A stretch of 64,000 nucleotides of DNA from Pseudoclavibacter triregionum (GTDB taxonomy: Bacteria; Actinomycetota; Actinomycetes; Actinomycetales; Microbacteriaceae). This document shows, piece by piece, positions 25,614 through 37,153 of this stretch. Location: contig OU365335.1 of assembly GCA_910822395.1 (NCBI GenBank), positions 1,364,001 to 1,428,000 of the forward strand. The letters are read 5' to 3'. Position 1 is the stretch's first letter. Each line of letters starts with the position of its first letter. Under the pieces are notes generated by a model. The model saw only the letters and a program-made list of their open reading frames with translations, did no database searches and was not told the origin of the DNA. Made by a program: the position numbers and the translations under genes.

Positions 25614-25657
25614 GCCGTGTTGCTAAATGAAGCGCCCCGGGTTTCGTGGAGGCTCGG

Positions 25658-26959
<1,302 letters not shown>

Positions 26960-27010
26960 GACTCTCATCCTCCGTGAGCTGAGAGCCTCCACCGAACCCG
27001 GGGCGCTTCA

Positions 27011-27261
27011 CCTTCGGCAACGCCATCGGCACCCATCCGACGCCCTCGCAGCTCGGAGCCGGGTGGGCAGTCACGAACTGGATGAAAGACAACGCCGAAA
27101 CCCTCGGCATCACCTACCTGATCTGGCAGGGCAAGATCTGGTCGCTGTCCCGCGACAGTGAGGGGTGGCGGGACTACAACGGCGGGAGCATGCACGACCC
27201 CGCAGATGTGACCGGAGGCCACTACGACCATTTGCATGTGACCGTCGATGAGGGGGCCTGA
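27011..27261 (+). pseudogene. C-terminal remnant of conjugative-element hydrolase
   Basis: The frame runs from the right end of IS copy 1 to TGA 27259-27261 and reads FGNAIGTHPTPSQLGAGWAV, WMKDNAETLGITYLIWQGKI, SEGWRDYNGG and GGHYDHLHVTVDEGA. This is the C-terminal ARB_07466-like domain found behind NlpC/P60 or lysozyme-type hydrolases in actinobacterial integrative conjugative elements. Everything upstream of the domain has been removed by the insertion sequence. It stops 5 bases before the next gene. Confidence 0.7.
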
Positions 27262-27266
27262 CCATC

Positions 27267-27533
27267 ATGAACGTGTTTCCTGACTTCGACGGGCTCGGCG
27301 GCATCGGAGACCTCAAAGCCGTGATTGGTGCGCTGCTGACGTTCGTGCTCATCATCGCCGTGCTGATGCTGATCGTGTGCGCGATCATCTGGGCAGTCTC
27401 CTCCGCGCACGGCAACCACGCCACCGCATCCAAAGCCCGCACCGGCCTCCTCGTCGCCATCGGTGCGGCGGCGCTTGCTGGTGGCGGTGTGGCGTGGATG
27501 AACTGGCTCATCGCCCTCGGCGACCAGCTCTAG
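27267..27533 (+). CDS. DUF6112-like small membrane protein of conjugative element
   Basis: An 88-residue protein with two hydrophobic spans (VIGALLTFVLIIAVLMLIVC and GLLVAIGAAALAGGGVAWM) separated by a short polar loop rich in His/Ala. This layout matches the small TrbC/VirB2-like or DUF6112 proteins that occur next to VirB4-type ATPases in actinobacterial conjugative elements. A second member lies at 28488. No transfer ATPase is present in the window, so the element is a fragment. Confidence 0.6.
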   Translation: MNVFPDFDGLGGIGDLKAVIGALLTFVLIIAVLMLIVCAIIWAVSSAHGNHATASKARTGLLVAIGAAALAGGGVAWMNWLIALGDQL

Positions 27534-27542
27534 CCAGAGGGC

Positions 27543-28355
27543 TCAAGCTGCTTTCTTGCGTCGGGGTGCCCGCTGCAAGATGACGGAGTCCGCCGGGAAG
27601 CTCTTGTCGATCCAGTCGTGAAGCGCCGAAGTGACGTACTCGTTCCCCAGGGGGCCGATGCAGTAGACCTCAACGTCGGGGTGCTCATCGACGTTGGGGC
27701 AGGTTGCGAAGCCCACCACTTGGAGCATCTTCACCTTCAACGGATCGGCCGCTAGATCAACGATCGCCTCGAACGAGCGAGCCAACGCGGATGTCAAGAC
27801 CGTCTTCACCGCTCCGGTGAGGAACGACGGCTGGCCCAATGAATCGACAACCTTCTGGGCGATATCGTCCGCAACCGCATTCGCGAGCCCCTTGACCTCA
27901 TGAATCAGTTTCAGAACCTCCACGCATAGCGTGCAGATGACGTGCAGGTTGTTGACGGCGGTCTCGATGTTCTTGGAATCGGCATCGTCCAGCTCTGCGT
28001 CAACGATCTCCTTCACGAACGGGTCGAGAACACTCTTCAACGTGTCACGAAGGACCTGCTGTTCACTTGTTGCGGTAACGAGGATGAGTTCGTCGATCAT
28101 GCACGTCACGGCGAGGTCCGTGCACGCCTCGCCGACCGAATTCTCGGCAGCGATTGCTTGACGCGCCTTCCGCTTCGCGCCTGCAACTTGGCGTCGTGAG
28201 TACTTGTGGCGCTTGCCTTCCTCCCAAACCAAGGCGCGCACCCGTTCGGTATGCGGTCCGCCGTGGAAGTCCCCTTCGCAGGCGCACTTGCACTCCTCAG
28301 GCGTCGTCCGCACGGCATCCGCGCAACTAACGCTGTGGCTTTCTCCTCTGGCCAT
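27543..28355 (-). CDS. Unknown cargo protein with Cys-rich N-terminal motif
   Basis: A 270-residue protein on the strand opposite to its conjugative neighbours. The start at 28355 follows a strong AGGAGG site. The N-terminus has CADAVRTTPEECKCACEGDF followed by HGG, a cluster of Cys and His that could bind zinc. The middle is helical (DTLKSVLDPFVKEIVDAELD) with hydrophobic helices (LHVICTLCVEVLKLIHEV), and the end is basic (APRRKKAA). Its base composition is visibly less GC-rich than the backbone. It sits between two DUF6112-type genes, a typical place for cargo. I do not know its function; a defence role is only a guess from context. Confidence 0.65.
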   Translation of the reverse strand: MARGESHSVSCADAVRTTPEECKCACEGDFHGGPHTERVRALVWEEGKRHKYSRRQVAGAKRKARQAIAAENSVGEACTDLAVTCMIDELILVTATSEQQVLRDTLKSVLDPFVKEIVDAELDDADSKNIETAVNNLHVICTLCVEVLKLIHEVKGLANAVADDIAQKVVDSLGQPSFLTGAVKTVLTSALARSFEAIVDLAADPLKVKMLQVVGFATCPNVDEHPDVEVYCIGPLGNEYVTSALHDWIDKSFPADSVILQRAPRRKKAA

Positions 28356-28487
28356 GATCCCTCCTCCTACGTCATGAACCGATCGTCCCACCCGGCACCG
28401 ACATTCCGGGGGCTACAGGCGTGCACCTGACACGCGAACCCTTCCGCCGCCCACACGTTGTGGGCTTGTTCGTGTCAGGAGCCCATC

Positions 28488-28781
28488 GTGTTCGACCTCA
28501 TCACCACCCTGTCTGCTGTTCCGGCCGTGTTGCCGATGGACATCAACATCGACCCCAACGACTCAGGCCTGCCCGGCATCGCCCAGCTCCGCAACATCGT
28601 CGGCGCGGTCATGACCGTCGGTCTCATCCTCTCCGTTCTGGCGCTGATCATTTCGGCGATCGTGTGGGGCTTCGGCGCGAACTCCTCGAACCCCCATCTG
28701 GCGGGTCGGGGGAAGATCGGTGTCCTTGTCTCCTGCGGTGCCGCGATCATCTGCGGCGCGAGCGTCACGCTCATCAATTGA
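28488..28781 (+). CDS. DUF6112-like protein truncated by IS copy 2
   Basis: It begins at GTG 28488 after an AGGAG site. The sequence MDINIDPNDSGLPGIAQLRN with a hydrophobic span VGLILSVLALIISAIVWGFG and GVLVSCGAAIICGASVTLIN matches the DUF6112 family. The frame runs into IS copy 2: the TGA stop is formed by the first bases of the IS. About ten residues of the usual C-terminus are missing. Confidence 0.65.
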   Translation: MFDLITTLSAVPAVLPMDINIDPNDSGLPGIAQLRNIVGAVMTVGLILSVLALIISAIVWGFGANSSNPHLAGRGKIGVLVSCGAAIICGASVTLIN

Positions 28782-28808
28782 AGCGCCCCGGGTTTCGTGG
28801 AGGCTCGG

Positions 28809-30109
<1,301 letters not shown>

Positions 30110-30160
30110 GACTCTCATCCTCCGTGAGTTGAGAGCCTCCACCGAACCCGGGGCGCTTCA

Positions 30161-30326
30161 GGCCCTCCCGGCGCAGGATCTCCCCACGCCCAGAGCGGTC
30201 CGCGGCGTCGTACTCGGCCAGGATCGCCGCTTTGAACTCGGCGGTGAACGTCCGCCTCTTGGGCCGGTCAGCACGAGGAGCCATAGCCCCATCATCGGTG
30301 CCGACGTCAGCAACCGTCATCGTCAT
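30161..30326 (-). pseudogene. 5' fragment of another transposase OrfA
   Basis: On the minus strand the frame reads MAPRADRPKRRTFTAEFKAA then ILAEYDAADRSGRGEILRRE, the start of an IS3-family OrfA different from that of the IS6110-like element. It is cut off by the right end of IS copy 2. Confidence 0.75.
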
Positions 30327-30405
30327 CTCAGTATTGGTCCGTTCTCGCCCCGTGCAGTGCGAAGGTCAGCAGTGCTGGTGTCTCACCCCATCCTGACGCA
30401 CAGGG

Positions 30406-30537
30406 GCTTGCGGACGACCTGCTCCGGGGTGTGACGCTTCCTACTGTTCGACATGATCTGACCAGTCTCCCTGCCCGAACCCTCGGGCAACAGGACGACT
30501 CTCAGAACCGCCGGACCTACGAAACGGGGTCAGCCCA
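30406..30537. repeat. 132-base direct repeat, first copy (IS end fragment)
   Basis: Identical by eye to 30616-30747, 210 bases away. On the minus strand it holds the outer end of an IS3-type element (GGGTTGACCCC-like end, here GGGCTGACCCCGTTTCG) and the first codons of its orfA, MSNSRKRHTPEQVVRKL, starting at 30454. Confidence 0.8.
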
Positions 30538-30664
30538 CCTGCTCGGACACCCCGAGCTCCCGGCACACCGCCGCGACGTCCTGCCCGTCGGCGAGCAACC
30601 TGTCGGCCTGCCCGAGCTTGCGGACGACCTGCTCCGGGGTGTGACGCTTCCTACTGTTCGACAT
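30538..30664 (-). pseudogene. IS3-type OrfA N-terminal fragment
   Basis: From ATG 30664 on the minus strand: MSNSRKRHTPEQVVRKLGQA, then DRLLADGQDVAAVCRELGVS, ending where the first 132-base repeat begins. It is the start of an orfA of a third IS3-type lineage. The repeat duplicated the IS end and its first 16 codons. Confidence 0.75.
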
Positions 30665-30747
30665 GATCTGACCAGTCTCCCTGCCCGAACCCTCGGGCAA
30701 CAGGACGACTCTCAGAACCGCCGGACCTACGAAACGGGGTCAGCCCA
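30616..30747. repeat. 132-base direct repeat, second copy
   Basis: Second copy of the IS-end repeat described at 30406. Its right border (GGGTCAGCCCA) joins directly to the fragment of yet another IS3 element, so these repeats mark past insertion or recombination joints. Confidence 0.8.
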
Positions 30748-31357
30748 GCTCGTGATCTTGGGATCAGCGAGTCGTGTCTGCGGAACTGGATGAACCGGGA
30801 CGCGGTCGACTCCGGCCGCAAGGCCGGCGTCACCACTGACGAGCACAAGGAGCTGGTCGAGTTGCGTCGCCGCAACCGTGTGCTGGAGATGGAGATCGAG
30901 ATCCTCAAGCGTGCGTCGGCGTACTTCGCGCGGGAGAACGTGCTCCCAAAATAGGGTTCCGGCTGGTCCAGGAGCTCGCCGCGGACGGGATCCCCGTCGC
31001 GGTGGCCTGCCGGTTCCTGAACGTCTCGACCTCCGGTTACTACGAGTGGGTGAACCGGCCACCGTCGCCGCGAGCGGTCGCGGATGCGGCGTTGACGACG
31101 ACGATCCGACGCATCCACGCCGACTCCCGCGAGACTTATGGCGCCCCGCGCGTGCTCGCCGAGCTGCGCCTCGGGCTCGGCGTTCACGTCGGCCGCAAGC
31201 GCGTCGCCCGGTTGATGCGACTGGACGGTCTGGTCGGGGTCTCGCACCGTCGGAAGCGGCGCGGCTGGAAGCCTGACACGGCGACGCACGAGGATCTCGT
31301 GAAGCGGCAGTTCCGCGCAGACGCGCCGAACCGGCTCTGGTTCTGCGACATCACGCG
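30748..31357 (+). pseudogene. IS3-family orfA/orfB fragment, cut at both ends
   Basis: The end of an orfA (DLGISESCLRNWMNRDAVDS to ENVLPK, stop 30952-30954) overlaps an orfB in the -1 frame from 30951 (IGFRLVQELAADGIPVAVAC, then RETYGAPRVLAELRLGLGVH). The slippery AAAATAG lies at the overlap. OrfB ends at LWFCDIT, right at the first catalytic aspartate, where the next insertion sequence begins. It cannot encode active transposase. Confidence 0.85.
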
Positions 31358-31366
31358 TGTCCCGCG

Positions 31367-32365
31367 TCAAGTAGTTGGCAGGATTTCTTCTGTTTCAAAG
31401 GTGGGGGTGGTGGGGTCGGCCAGGCCGAGGTGCACCTCCAGTGGCCGGTTCCAGGCGATCGCCTCATGAGGGCGCTCGGTGTTGTACTCGACTCGGTAGT
31501 CCTCGGCCCGCTCGATGAGCGTCAAGGCGTCCGGGATCTCGTCGAGGAACAGCCGCTCGTACTTCAGCGTCCCGAACCCGCGTTCGTGTGACCCGTTCTG
31601 GCCTGGCGACTTCACCCGGGTGCGGACATGCCGAAGCTCGGGGTGACGCATGATGAACAACTCGAAGTTCAACGACCGGAACGGGCCGCCATTGTCCGTG
31701 ACGATGGTGAGGACCGGCAGCAGCTCCCAGGTGTCCGCATCGACCTCACACTCGTCGACGAGCGGGTGCCCGAACAGACGCTCGTACTCGGCCAAGGCGA
31801 GTTCGATCGCGGCGATCGCGTCGTACTGGTTCGCCGTCGGCGACACACGGAACGGGTACTCGAGCTTCGAGAACCAGTCCCGACACCCCGCGATCCGCCA
31901 GGTCCCGCCCTGGGTGGTCTCGAACTCGCTGAAGTCCAGCTGCCACACCTGGTTCGGTCCGGTCGGGTTGCGAGCGAACGCTGCCTTCCGGTCCTTCGCC
32001 AACTCCCGACGCTGCTTCTGGTACTCCGACGGCAGGATCAGCCCGTCGTCACGCAGCAGCCGCAGCACCGTCGCCTGCGACACCTTGTGCCCGTCGTGCC
32101 GCGTCATCGCCCAGACCTTCCGGTGACCCCACGCCGGCTTCGCCAACGCATGCTTCACCACCAGCGGCCGAGCGGCATCCCTCGCCGGCTGCGGCCGCGG
32201 CCCCTTCGGCGGCTGTTCCTGCCGCGCCTTGGCCTGCCAGCGTCGCCAGGTGCGTTCGGGCATGTCGATCAGCTTGCAGAACCTCGCGGTCGACATGCCC
32301 GCCTCGACGCGGATCACCTCGAGGTCCTCGAAGGGCCCAAGCGTCCCTCCGCGGACTTCTTCCAT
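31367..32365 (-). CDS. IS3-family transposase OrfB (second type)
   Basis: 332 residues with the integrase core: D144 (WQLDFSEF), D224 (IVTDNGGPF) and E261 (NGSHERGFGTLKYE). It starts inside orfA in the -1 frame, so the enzyme is likely made by frameshifting. The N-terminal part has PAWGHRKVWAMTRHDGHKVS, the HTH_21-like domain. It lacks close resemblance to the IS6110-like OrfB. Confidence 0.88.
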   Translation of the reverse strand: MEEVRGGTLGPFEDLEVIRVEAGMSTARFCKLIDMPERTWRRWQAKARQEQPPKGPRPQPARDAARPLVVKHALAKPAWGHRKVWAMTRHDGHKVSQATVLRLLRDDGLILPSEYQKQRRELAKDRKAAFARNPTGPNQVWQLDFSEFETTQGGTWRIAGCRDWFSKLEYPFRVSPTANQYDAIAAIELALAEYERLFGHPLVDECEVDADTWELLPVLTIVTDNGGPFRSLNFELFIMRHPELRHVRTRVKSPGQNGSHERGFGTLKYERLFLDEIPDALTLIERAEDYRVEYNTERPHEAIAWNRPLEVHLGLADPTTPTFETEEILPTT

Positions 32366-32631
32366 ACCCGGATCTCGACCGCCGCCTCACCGAGCGCCTG
32401 GGTCAGCTCCGCGACCTCCGCCTCGAGCTGCTGCTCCCGGGTCGAGGGCCCGTTCTTGCCCGCCGCGAGACTCGTCTTCCCGGCCTCGAGGAAGTCCGCC
32501 TTCCACCGGCCGATCGACTGCTCGCTGACCTTCTCGCGCCTGGCCGCCTCGGCGATCGTCATCTCGCCGGCGAGGATGCTCAGCACGATCCTCGTCTTCT
32601 TCTCCACCGGGATCACAGGTGGTCTTCCCAT
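32314..32631 (-). CDS. IS3-family OrfA (second type)
   Basis: 105 residues starting MGRPPVIPVEKKTRIVLSIL, with a helix-turn-helix (MTIAEAARREKVSEQSIGRW) and a coiled coil (QLEAEVAELTQALGEAAVEI). It overlaps orfB by 52 bases. Confidence 0.85.
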   Translation of the reverse strand: MGRPPVIPVEKKTRIVLSILAGEMTIAEAARREKVSEQSIGRWKADFLEAGKTSLAAGKNGPSTREQQLEAEVAELTQALGEAAVEIRVWKKSAEGRLGPSRTSR

Positions 32632-32690
32632 GTCGAACTCTCCGCTCAGGACTCAATCAACGGTCCTGCCACAAAGTCTGACGCGCGACA

Positions 32691-33035
32691 GACCTGGGCA
32701 TCTCGCTGGGTATCGCGGTGATCGGCAGCATCGGCATCGCCACCTACCGCAGCCAGATCACCGAGCTGCTGCCCGGCGGCCTGCCCGCCGACGCCACGAC
32801 GGCCGCGTCCCGCAGCATCGACGGCGCTCTCACCGCGGCGGCTGAGCTTCCCGGCGCGCTCGGCGGGCAGCTGGTGACGGCGGCGCAGCAGGCGTTCACG
32901 AGCGGGCTGAACACCGCCGCGATCGAATCCGCCGTCATCGCCGCGATCGCCGCGCTGATCTCCGCGACCCGGCTGCGTCACATCCGCCCCACCGGTGAGG
33001 CGCGGCAGGCCGCAGACGAGTCGATCACCAGTTGA
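32691..33035 (+). pseudogene. MFS multidrug exporter, C-terminal remnant
   Basis: From the end of the insertion sequence the frame reads LGISLGIAVIGSIGIATYRS, TELLPGGLPADATTAASRSI, QQAFTSGLNTAAIESAVIAA and stops at 33033-33035. This is the last quarter of a DHA2-type (14-span, EmrB/QacA/SmvA-like) drug:proton antiporter, including the last membrane span. The rest is missing. Confidence 0.75.
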
Positions 33036-33060
33036 GGAATACACCATAGGGGTATGGGGT
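33032..33060 (+). promoter_or_regulatory. Copper promoter with CsoR-type operator
   Basis: ATACACC-ATA-GGGGTAT at 33039-33055 is a near-perfect palindrome (6 of 7 pairs) of the CsoR kind (TACCCC...GGGGTA). It lies between TTGAGG at 33032-33037 and TGGGGT at 33055-33060, 17 bases apart, so CsoR would block the polymerase. It precedes copZ. A perfect version of the operator occurs at 42812. Confidence 0.65.
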
Positions 33061-33097
33061 TAGATGAATCTGTACACGAGTGAAGGAGTTGGATGAG

Positions 33098-33307
33098 ATG
33101 GCTACGACCGAGTATCAGGTGACCGGGATGACCTGCGGGCACTGCGAGACGTCCGTGCGCGGCGAGGTGTCGCAGGTGCCGGGCGTGACCGGAGTCGAGG
33201 TCAGCGTGGCGACGGGGCGGCTGGTCGTGACGGCCGAGCAGCCGGTCGACGATGCTGCGGTGATCGCGGCGGTCGACGAGGCGGGCTACGCCGCCGTCAG
33301 GAGCTGA
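33098..33307 (+). CDS. copZ: Copper chaperone CopZ (HMA domain)
   Basis: A 69-residue heavy-metal-associated domain with the Cu(I)-binding motif MTCGHC near residue 12 and the family end (AVIAAVDEAGYAAV). It carries Cu(I) to copper ATPases. ATG 33098 follows AGGAG by 8 bases; a GTG at 33080 is less likely. It is the first gene after the CsoR operator and stops 1 base before the next gene. Confidence 0.9.
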   Translation: MATTEYQVTGMTCGHCETSVRGEVSQVPGVTGVEVSVATGRLVVTAEQPVDDAAVIAAVDEAGYAAVRS

Positions 33308-33308
33308 C

Positions 33309-34307
33309 ATGAGGGCACCTGCGCGGCTGGGCCTGTATGGCGCGGGACTGGTGGCCGTGTTCGCCGTGGCATTCGCCACGGCGGGCGCGGTCGTCCCGGA
33401 GGCGACCGTGCAGGCATGGGCAGAAGAAGGCGACCAACACAGCATGACCGGGGAGGACACCGACGACATGGACACCACCAGCGGACACGTAGGCCACGAC
33501 GCAGGCGCCGGCACCGCCTCCGACGATGCGGCGGCCGGGCTCGGCCTGGCCCAGGACGGGTACCGCCTCACCGCGGTCAGTGCCCCGGCCGAGACCGGCA
33601 CGGGAGGAGAGCTGTCGTTGACGGTGACCGGCCCGGACGGCAACGCGGTCACCGGCTTCGAGGTGGAGCACGACAAGCAGCTGCACCTGATCGTGGTGCG
33701 CGCCGACGGCCAGCACTTCGCCCACGTCCACCCTCAGATGGATGCCGAGGGCACCTGGTCGATCCCGTGGCAGTGGGAGGCGGCCGGCAGCTACCGGGTC
33801 TTCGCAGACTTCATTCCCGCAGACGCGGCGGACGGGGTGGAGGGGGTCACCTTGTCGACCTCGGTGCAGGTGGCCGGGGACTACGCCCCGGTTCCCGTGG
33901 AGCCGGCGGCCGCGACCACGGTCGATGGGTTCGAGGTGAGCGTGGAGGGTGACTTGATCGCCGGGTCGGCCTCGACGCTGACCCTGACCGTGTCCCGTGA
34001 CGGGGAGCCGGTCACCATCCTGGAGCCGTACCTGGGCGCGTTCGGGCACTTGGTCGCGCTCCGCGACGGCGATCTGGCGTATCTGCACGTCCACCCCCGC
34101 GGGGACGCCCCGGCCGCAGGCGAGACGTCGGGGCCGGAGATCGTGTTCGAGGCCACCGCACCCACGCCTGGCCGGTATCTGCTCTACCTCGACTTCCAGG
34201 TCGACGGGCAGGTGCACACGGCCCCGCTGGTCATCGACACGACCGCAACGAGCGGCGAGAGCGGCGCGACCGACCAGGGCTCAGACTCCGGGTCGGGCTC
34301 GGACTAG
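33309..34307 (+). CDS. YtkA-like secreted copper-associated protein
   Basis: A 332-residue exported protein: an N-terminal hydrophobic signal or anchor ([20 protein letters not shown]), a His/Asp/Met-rich linker ([20 protein letters not shown]), then two similar beta domains with matching motifs, [20 protein letters not shown] and [20 protein letters not shown]. The HxHP pairs could bind metal. Such YtkA/FixH-like proteins accompany copper ATPases in actinobacteria; their mechanism is unknown. The C-terminus is a Ser/Gly/Asp tail. Confidence 0.7.
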   Translation: MRAPARLGLYGAGLVAVFAVAFATAGAVVPEATVQAWAEEGDQHSMTGEDTDDMDTTSGHVGHDAGAGTASDDAAAGLGLAQDGYRLTAVSAPAETGTGGELSLTVTGPDGNAVTGFEVEHDKQLHLIVVRADGQHFAHVHPQMDAEGTWSIPWQWEAAGSYRVFADFIPADAADGVEGVTLSTSVQVAGDYAPVPVEPAAATTVDGFEVSVEGDLIAGSASTLTLTVSRDGEPVTILEPYLGAFGHLVALRDGDLAYLHVHPRGDAPAAGETSGPEIVFEATAPTPGRYLLYLDFQVDGQVHTAPLVIDTTATSGESGATDQGSDSGSGSD

Positions 34308-34353
34308 GACTCGGGTTCGGGTGCGGCGGGCGAATCAGAGGAAGGAGCCGACC

Positions 34354-36678
34354 ATGACCACTGAGCAGACCGCTAGCGGTGTCGCGGGCATCGAGTTGCA
34401 GATCGGCGGGATGACCTGCGCCTCGTGCGCGAACCGCATCGAGAAGAAGCTGAACAAGCTCGACGGTGTGAGCGCGAGCGTGAACTACGCGACCGAGAAG
34501 GCCAGCATCACCGGTACCGACCTGGACGCGGCCGCGCTGATCGCCGAGGTCGAGAAGACCGGCTACACCGCCACGCTTCCCGCCGCTGCCAAGAACAGCG
34601 GCACCGCGGGCGAGGAGGGTGAGGGTGAGTCGGCTGAGGATGCCGAGCTGCGCAGCCTGCGGCAGCGGCTGATCGGGGCGGCGATCCTGGCCGTTCCGGT
34701 GATCGCGATGGCGATGATCCCCGCCCTGCAGTTCGACTATTGGGGTTTTGCCTCACTCGTACTCGCCGCGCCGGTGGTGGTGTGGGCGGGCTGGCCCTTC
34801 CACCGGGCCGCATGGATGAACCTCAAGCACGGGACGGCGACGATGGACACGCTGATCTCGGTGGGCACCACCGCGGCGTTGCTGTGGTCGATCGTCGCGC
34901 TGTTCTTCGGCACCGCGGGACAGCCCGGCATGGTGCACCCGTTCGAGCTGACGATCTCCCGATCCGATGGGCTCAGCAACATCTACCTCGAGGTCGCCGC
35001 CGGGGTGATCACCTTCATCCTGCTCGGCCGCTACTTCGAGAAGCGGTCCAAGCGCCGCGCCGGAACCGCGCTGCGTGCCCTGCTGGAGCTCGGCGCCAAG
35101 GAAGTCTCGGTCCTGCGCGACGGCAAGGAGAAGCGCATACCGATCGATGAGCTGGCGGTCGGGGACGAGTTCGTGGTCCGGCCGGGTGAGAAGATCGCCA
35201 CAGACGGCCTCATCACCTCCGGCAGCTCGGCGATCGATGCCTCCATGCTCACCGGCGAGTCCGTGCCGGTCGAGGTCGGCACCGGCGACCCGGTGACCGG
35301 AGCGACGGTCAACGCCGGCGGTCGCCTGGTCGTCAAGGCCACCCGGGTCGGGTCGGACACCCAGCTGGCGCAGATGGCCAAGCTCGTCGAGGACGCCCAG
35401 TCCGGCAAGGCCGAGATCCAGCGGCTCGCCGACCGGGTCTCCGGGGTGTTCGTGCCGATCGCGATCGCGATCGCCGTCGCCACCCTGGGCGCGTGGATCG
35501 GCGCCGGGTTCCCCCTCAGCGCCGGGTTCACCGCCGCAGTCGCGGTGCTCATCATCGCCTGCCCGTGCGCGTTGGGGCTGGCCACGCCGACCGCGCTGCT
35601 GGTCGGCACCGGACGCGGTGCGCAGATGGGTGTGCTCATCAAGGGCCCCGAAACCCTCGAATCCACCCGCAAGGTCGACACCATCGTGCTGGACAAGACC
35701 GGCACCGTCACCACCGGGAAGATGACCCTCACCGACGTCATCGTCGCCGATGGGCAGGACCGGGCTGAGCTGCTGCGGCTGGCTGGTGGCCTGGAAGACG
35801 CCTCCGAGCACCCGATCGCCCAGGCCATCGCCGCCGGCGCGACCGCCGAGGTCGGCGACCTGCCGACCCCGGAATCGTTCGAGAACATCGAAGGCAAGGG
35901 CGTCCAGGGCGTCATCGACGGGCACGCCGTGCTCGCCGGCCGCGAGACCCTGCTGGCCGAATGGTCCCAGCACCTCGACGCCGACCTCGCGGCAGCCAAG
36001 CGCGCCGCAGAAGCCGAGGGCAAGACCGCGATCGCGGCCGGCTGGGACGGCCAGGCGAGGGGCGTGCTCGTGGTCTCCGACCAGATCAAACCGACCAGCG
36101 CGCAGGCGATCGCCCAGTTCAAGGAACTCGGACTGACCCCGGTGCTACTCACCGGCGACAACCAGACCGTCGCCGAGCAGGTCGCCGCCGAGGTCGGCAT
36201 CGAACAGGTGATCGCCGAAGTCCTGCCCAAGGACAAGGTCGACGTCGTCGCCCGCCTCCAAGCCGAGGGCAAGGTCGTGGCGATGGTGGGCGACGGCGTC
36301 AACGACGCCCCCGCCCTCGCCCAGGCCGACCTGGGGCTGGCGATGGGCACCGGCACCGACGTCGCGATCGAGGCCGCCGACATCACCCTGGTCCGCGGTG
36401 ACCTGCGCGCAGCAGCCGACGCGATCCGTCTCGCCCGGCGCACCCTGCGCACGATCAAGACGAACCTGTTCTGGGCCTTCGCCTACAACACCGCCGCGAT
36501 CCCACTGGCCGCGTTCGGGCTGCTCAACCCCATGCTCGCCGGAGCCGCCATGGCCCTGTCCAGCGCATTCGTGGTGTCCAACAGCCTGCGCCTGCGCAGC
36601 TTCACCGCACGCGCCGACACCAGCACCGAACCGGCGTCCGCCGGCCCGACACCGGCCCGCGAGCCAGTCAACGCCTGA
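34354..36678 (+). CDS. copA: Cu(I)-exporting P1B-type ATPase (CPC type)
   Basis: CopA pumps Cu(I) out of the cytoplasm with ATP. The 774 residues hold one N-terminal HMA domain (MTCASC, C22 and C25), eight membrane spans with the CPC motif at 403-405, the phosphorylation loop DKTGT at 447, the HP motif (EHPIAQAI), TGDN and the GDGVND hinge near 646. The last 25 residues are Pro/Thr/Ser-rich. ATG 34354 follows AGGAAGGAG. It is third in the copper operon. Confidence 0.96.
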   Translation: MTTEQTASGVAGIELQIGGMTCASCANRIEKKLNKLDGVSASVNYATEKASITGTDLDAAALIAEVEKTGYTATLPAAAKNSGTAGEEGEGESAEDAELRSLRQRLIGAAILAVPVIAMAMIPALQFDYWGFASLVLAAPVVVWAGWPFHRAAWMNLKHGTATMDTLISVGTTAALLWSIVALFFGTAGQPGMVHPFELTISRSDGLSNIYLEVAAGVITFILLGRYFEKRSKRRAGTALRALLELGAKEVSVLRDGKEKRIPIDELAVGDEFVVRPGEKIATDGLITSGSSAIDASMLTGESVPVEVGTGDPVTGATVNAGGRLVVKATRVGSDTQLAQMAKLVEDAQSGKAEIQRLADRVSGVFVPIAIAIAVATLGAWIGAGFPLSAGFTAAVAVLIIACPCALGLATPTALLVGTGRGAQMGVLIKGPETLESTRKVDTIVLDKTGTVTTGKMTLTDVIVADGQDRAELLRLAGGLEDASEHPIAQAIAAGATAEVGDLPTPESFENIEGKGVQGVIDGHAVLAGRETLLAEWSQHLDADLAAAKRAAEAEGKTAIAAGWDGQARGVLVVSDQIKPTSAQAIAQFKELGLTPVLLTGDNQTVAEQVAAEVGIEQVIAEVLPKDKVDVVARLQAEGKVVAMVGDGVNDAPALAQADLGLAMGTGTDVAIEAADITLVRGDLRAAADAIRLARRTLRTIKTNLFWAFAYNTAAIPLAAFGLLNPMLAGAAMALSSAFVVSNSLRLRSFTARADTSTEPASAGPTPAREPVNA

Positions 36679-36715
36679 CCACCCCCGTCATCAACCCAAC
36701 CGGAAGGAACACCCG

Positions 36716-36988
36716 ATGACCGCACACAACCAGCTGAACCTGACCGACACCAACACCGCCTCTGCAGGCGGCTGCTGCGGCCACAAGCCCAGCGCCCAAA
36801 CTGCCGCCCAGACCCCGGCCGCCGACATGGCCGAGTGCCCGGTGATGGCCGGAACCCCCGTGGTCAAGGCCGAAGCAGAAGCAGCGGGCCTGTACCGCGA
36901 CCACAACGGCCAGCGGTACTGGTTCTGCTGCGCCGCCTGCGGCCCACTCTTCGACGCCGACCCCGACCGCTACACCAGCGCCGCATAA
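36716..36988 (+). CDS. YHS-domain metal-binding protein, copy 1
   Basis: A 90-residue protein. After a short tail with GGCCGHK comes the YHS/TRASH-like module: ECPVMAGTPVVKAEAEAAGL, YRDHNGQRYWFCCAACGPLF, DADPDRYTSAA. The pairs CPVM and CCAAC may bind copper. GGAAGG precedes the ATG. A second gene with the same module is at 42913. It probably acts as a copper chaperone or buffer. Confidence 0.8.
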   Translation: MTAHNQLNLTDTNTASAGGCCGHKPSAQTAAQTPAADMAECPVMAGTPVVKAEAEAAGLYRDHNGQRYWFCCAACGPLFDADPDRYTSAA

Positions 36989-37020
36989 CCCCACATAGCC
37001 CCGCGGCGAACGGAAGTGAC

Positions 37021-37062
37021 GCTCCGCGCTCGGCGAACCACTTGAACGACCGAGCGCGGAGC
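37021..37062. terminator. Hairpin between YHS gene and copB
   Basis: GCTCCGCGCTCG at 37021-37032 pairs perfectly with CGAGCGCGGAGC at 37051-37062 around an 18-base loop, 33 bases after the YHS stop. No T-run follows. It may end or attenuate the copZ operon. Confidence 0.55.
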
Positions 37063-37153
37063 ATCACCGCCCACCCACAGCATCGGCACACATCCCCGAA
37101 GGCGAACAGCCCGCGACGAACAGCCACCACCGTCCCAGGAAGACAAACCCGAC

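Larger units (their letters stand above)
31358..32690 (-). mobile_element. IS3-family insertion sequence (second type, complete)
   Basis: 1333 bases with terminal inverted repeats TGTCCCGCGTCA (left) and TGTCGCGCGTCA (complement of the right end at 32690), each followed within 30 bases by TGGCAGGA. It carries orfA and orfB on the minus strand and both look intact. Flanks (ACGCG left, GACCT right) show no target duplication. It joins a dead transposase fragment to a dead MFS exporter gene, so flanking DNA was lost on at least one side. Confidence 0.88.
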
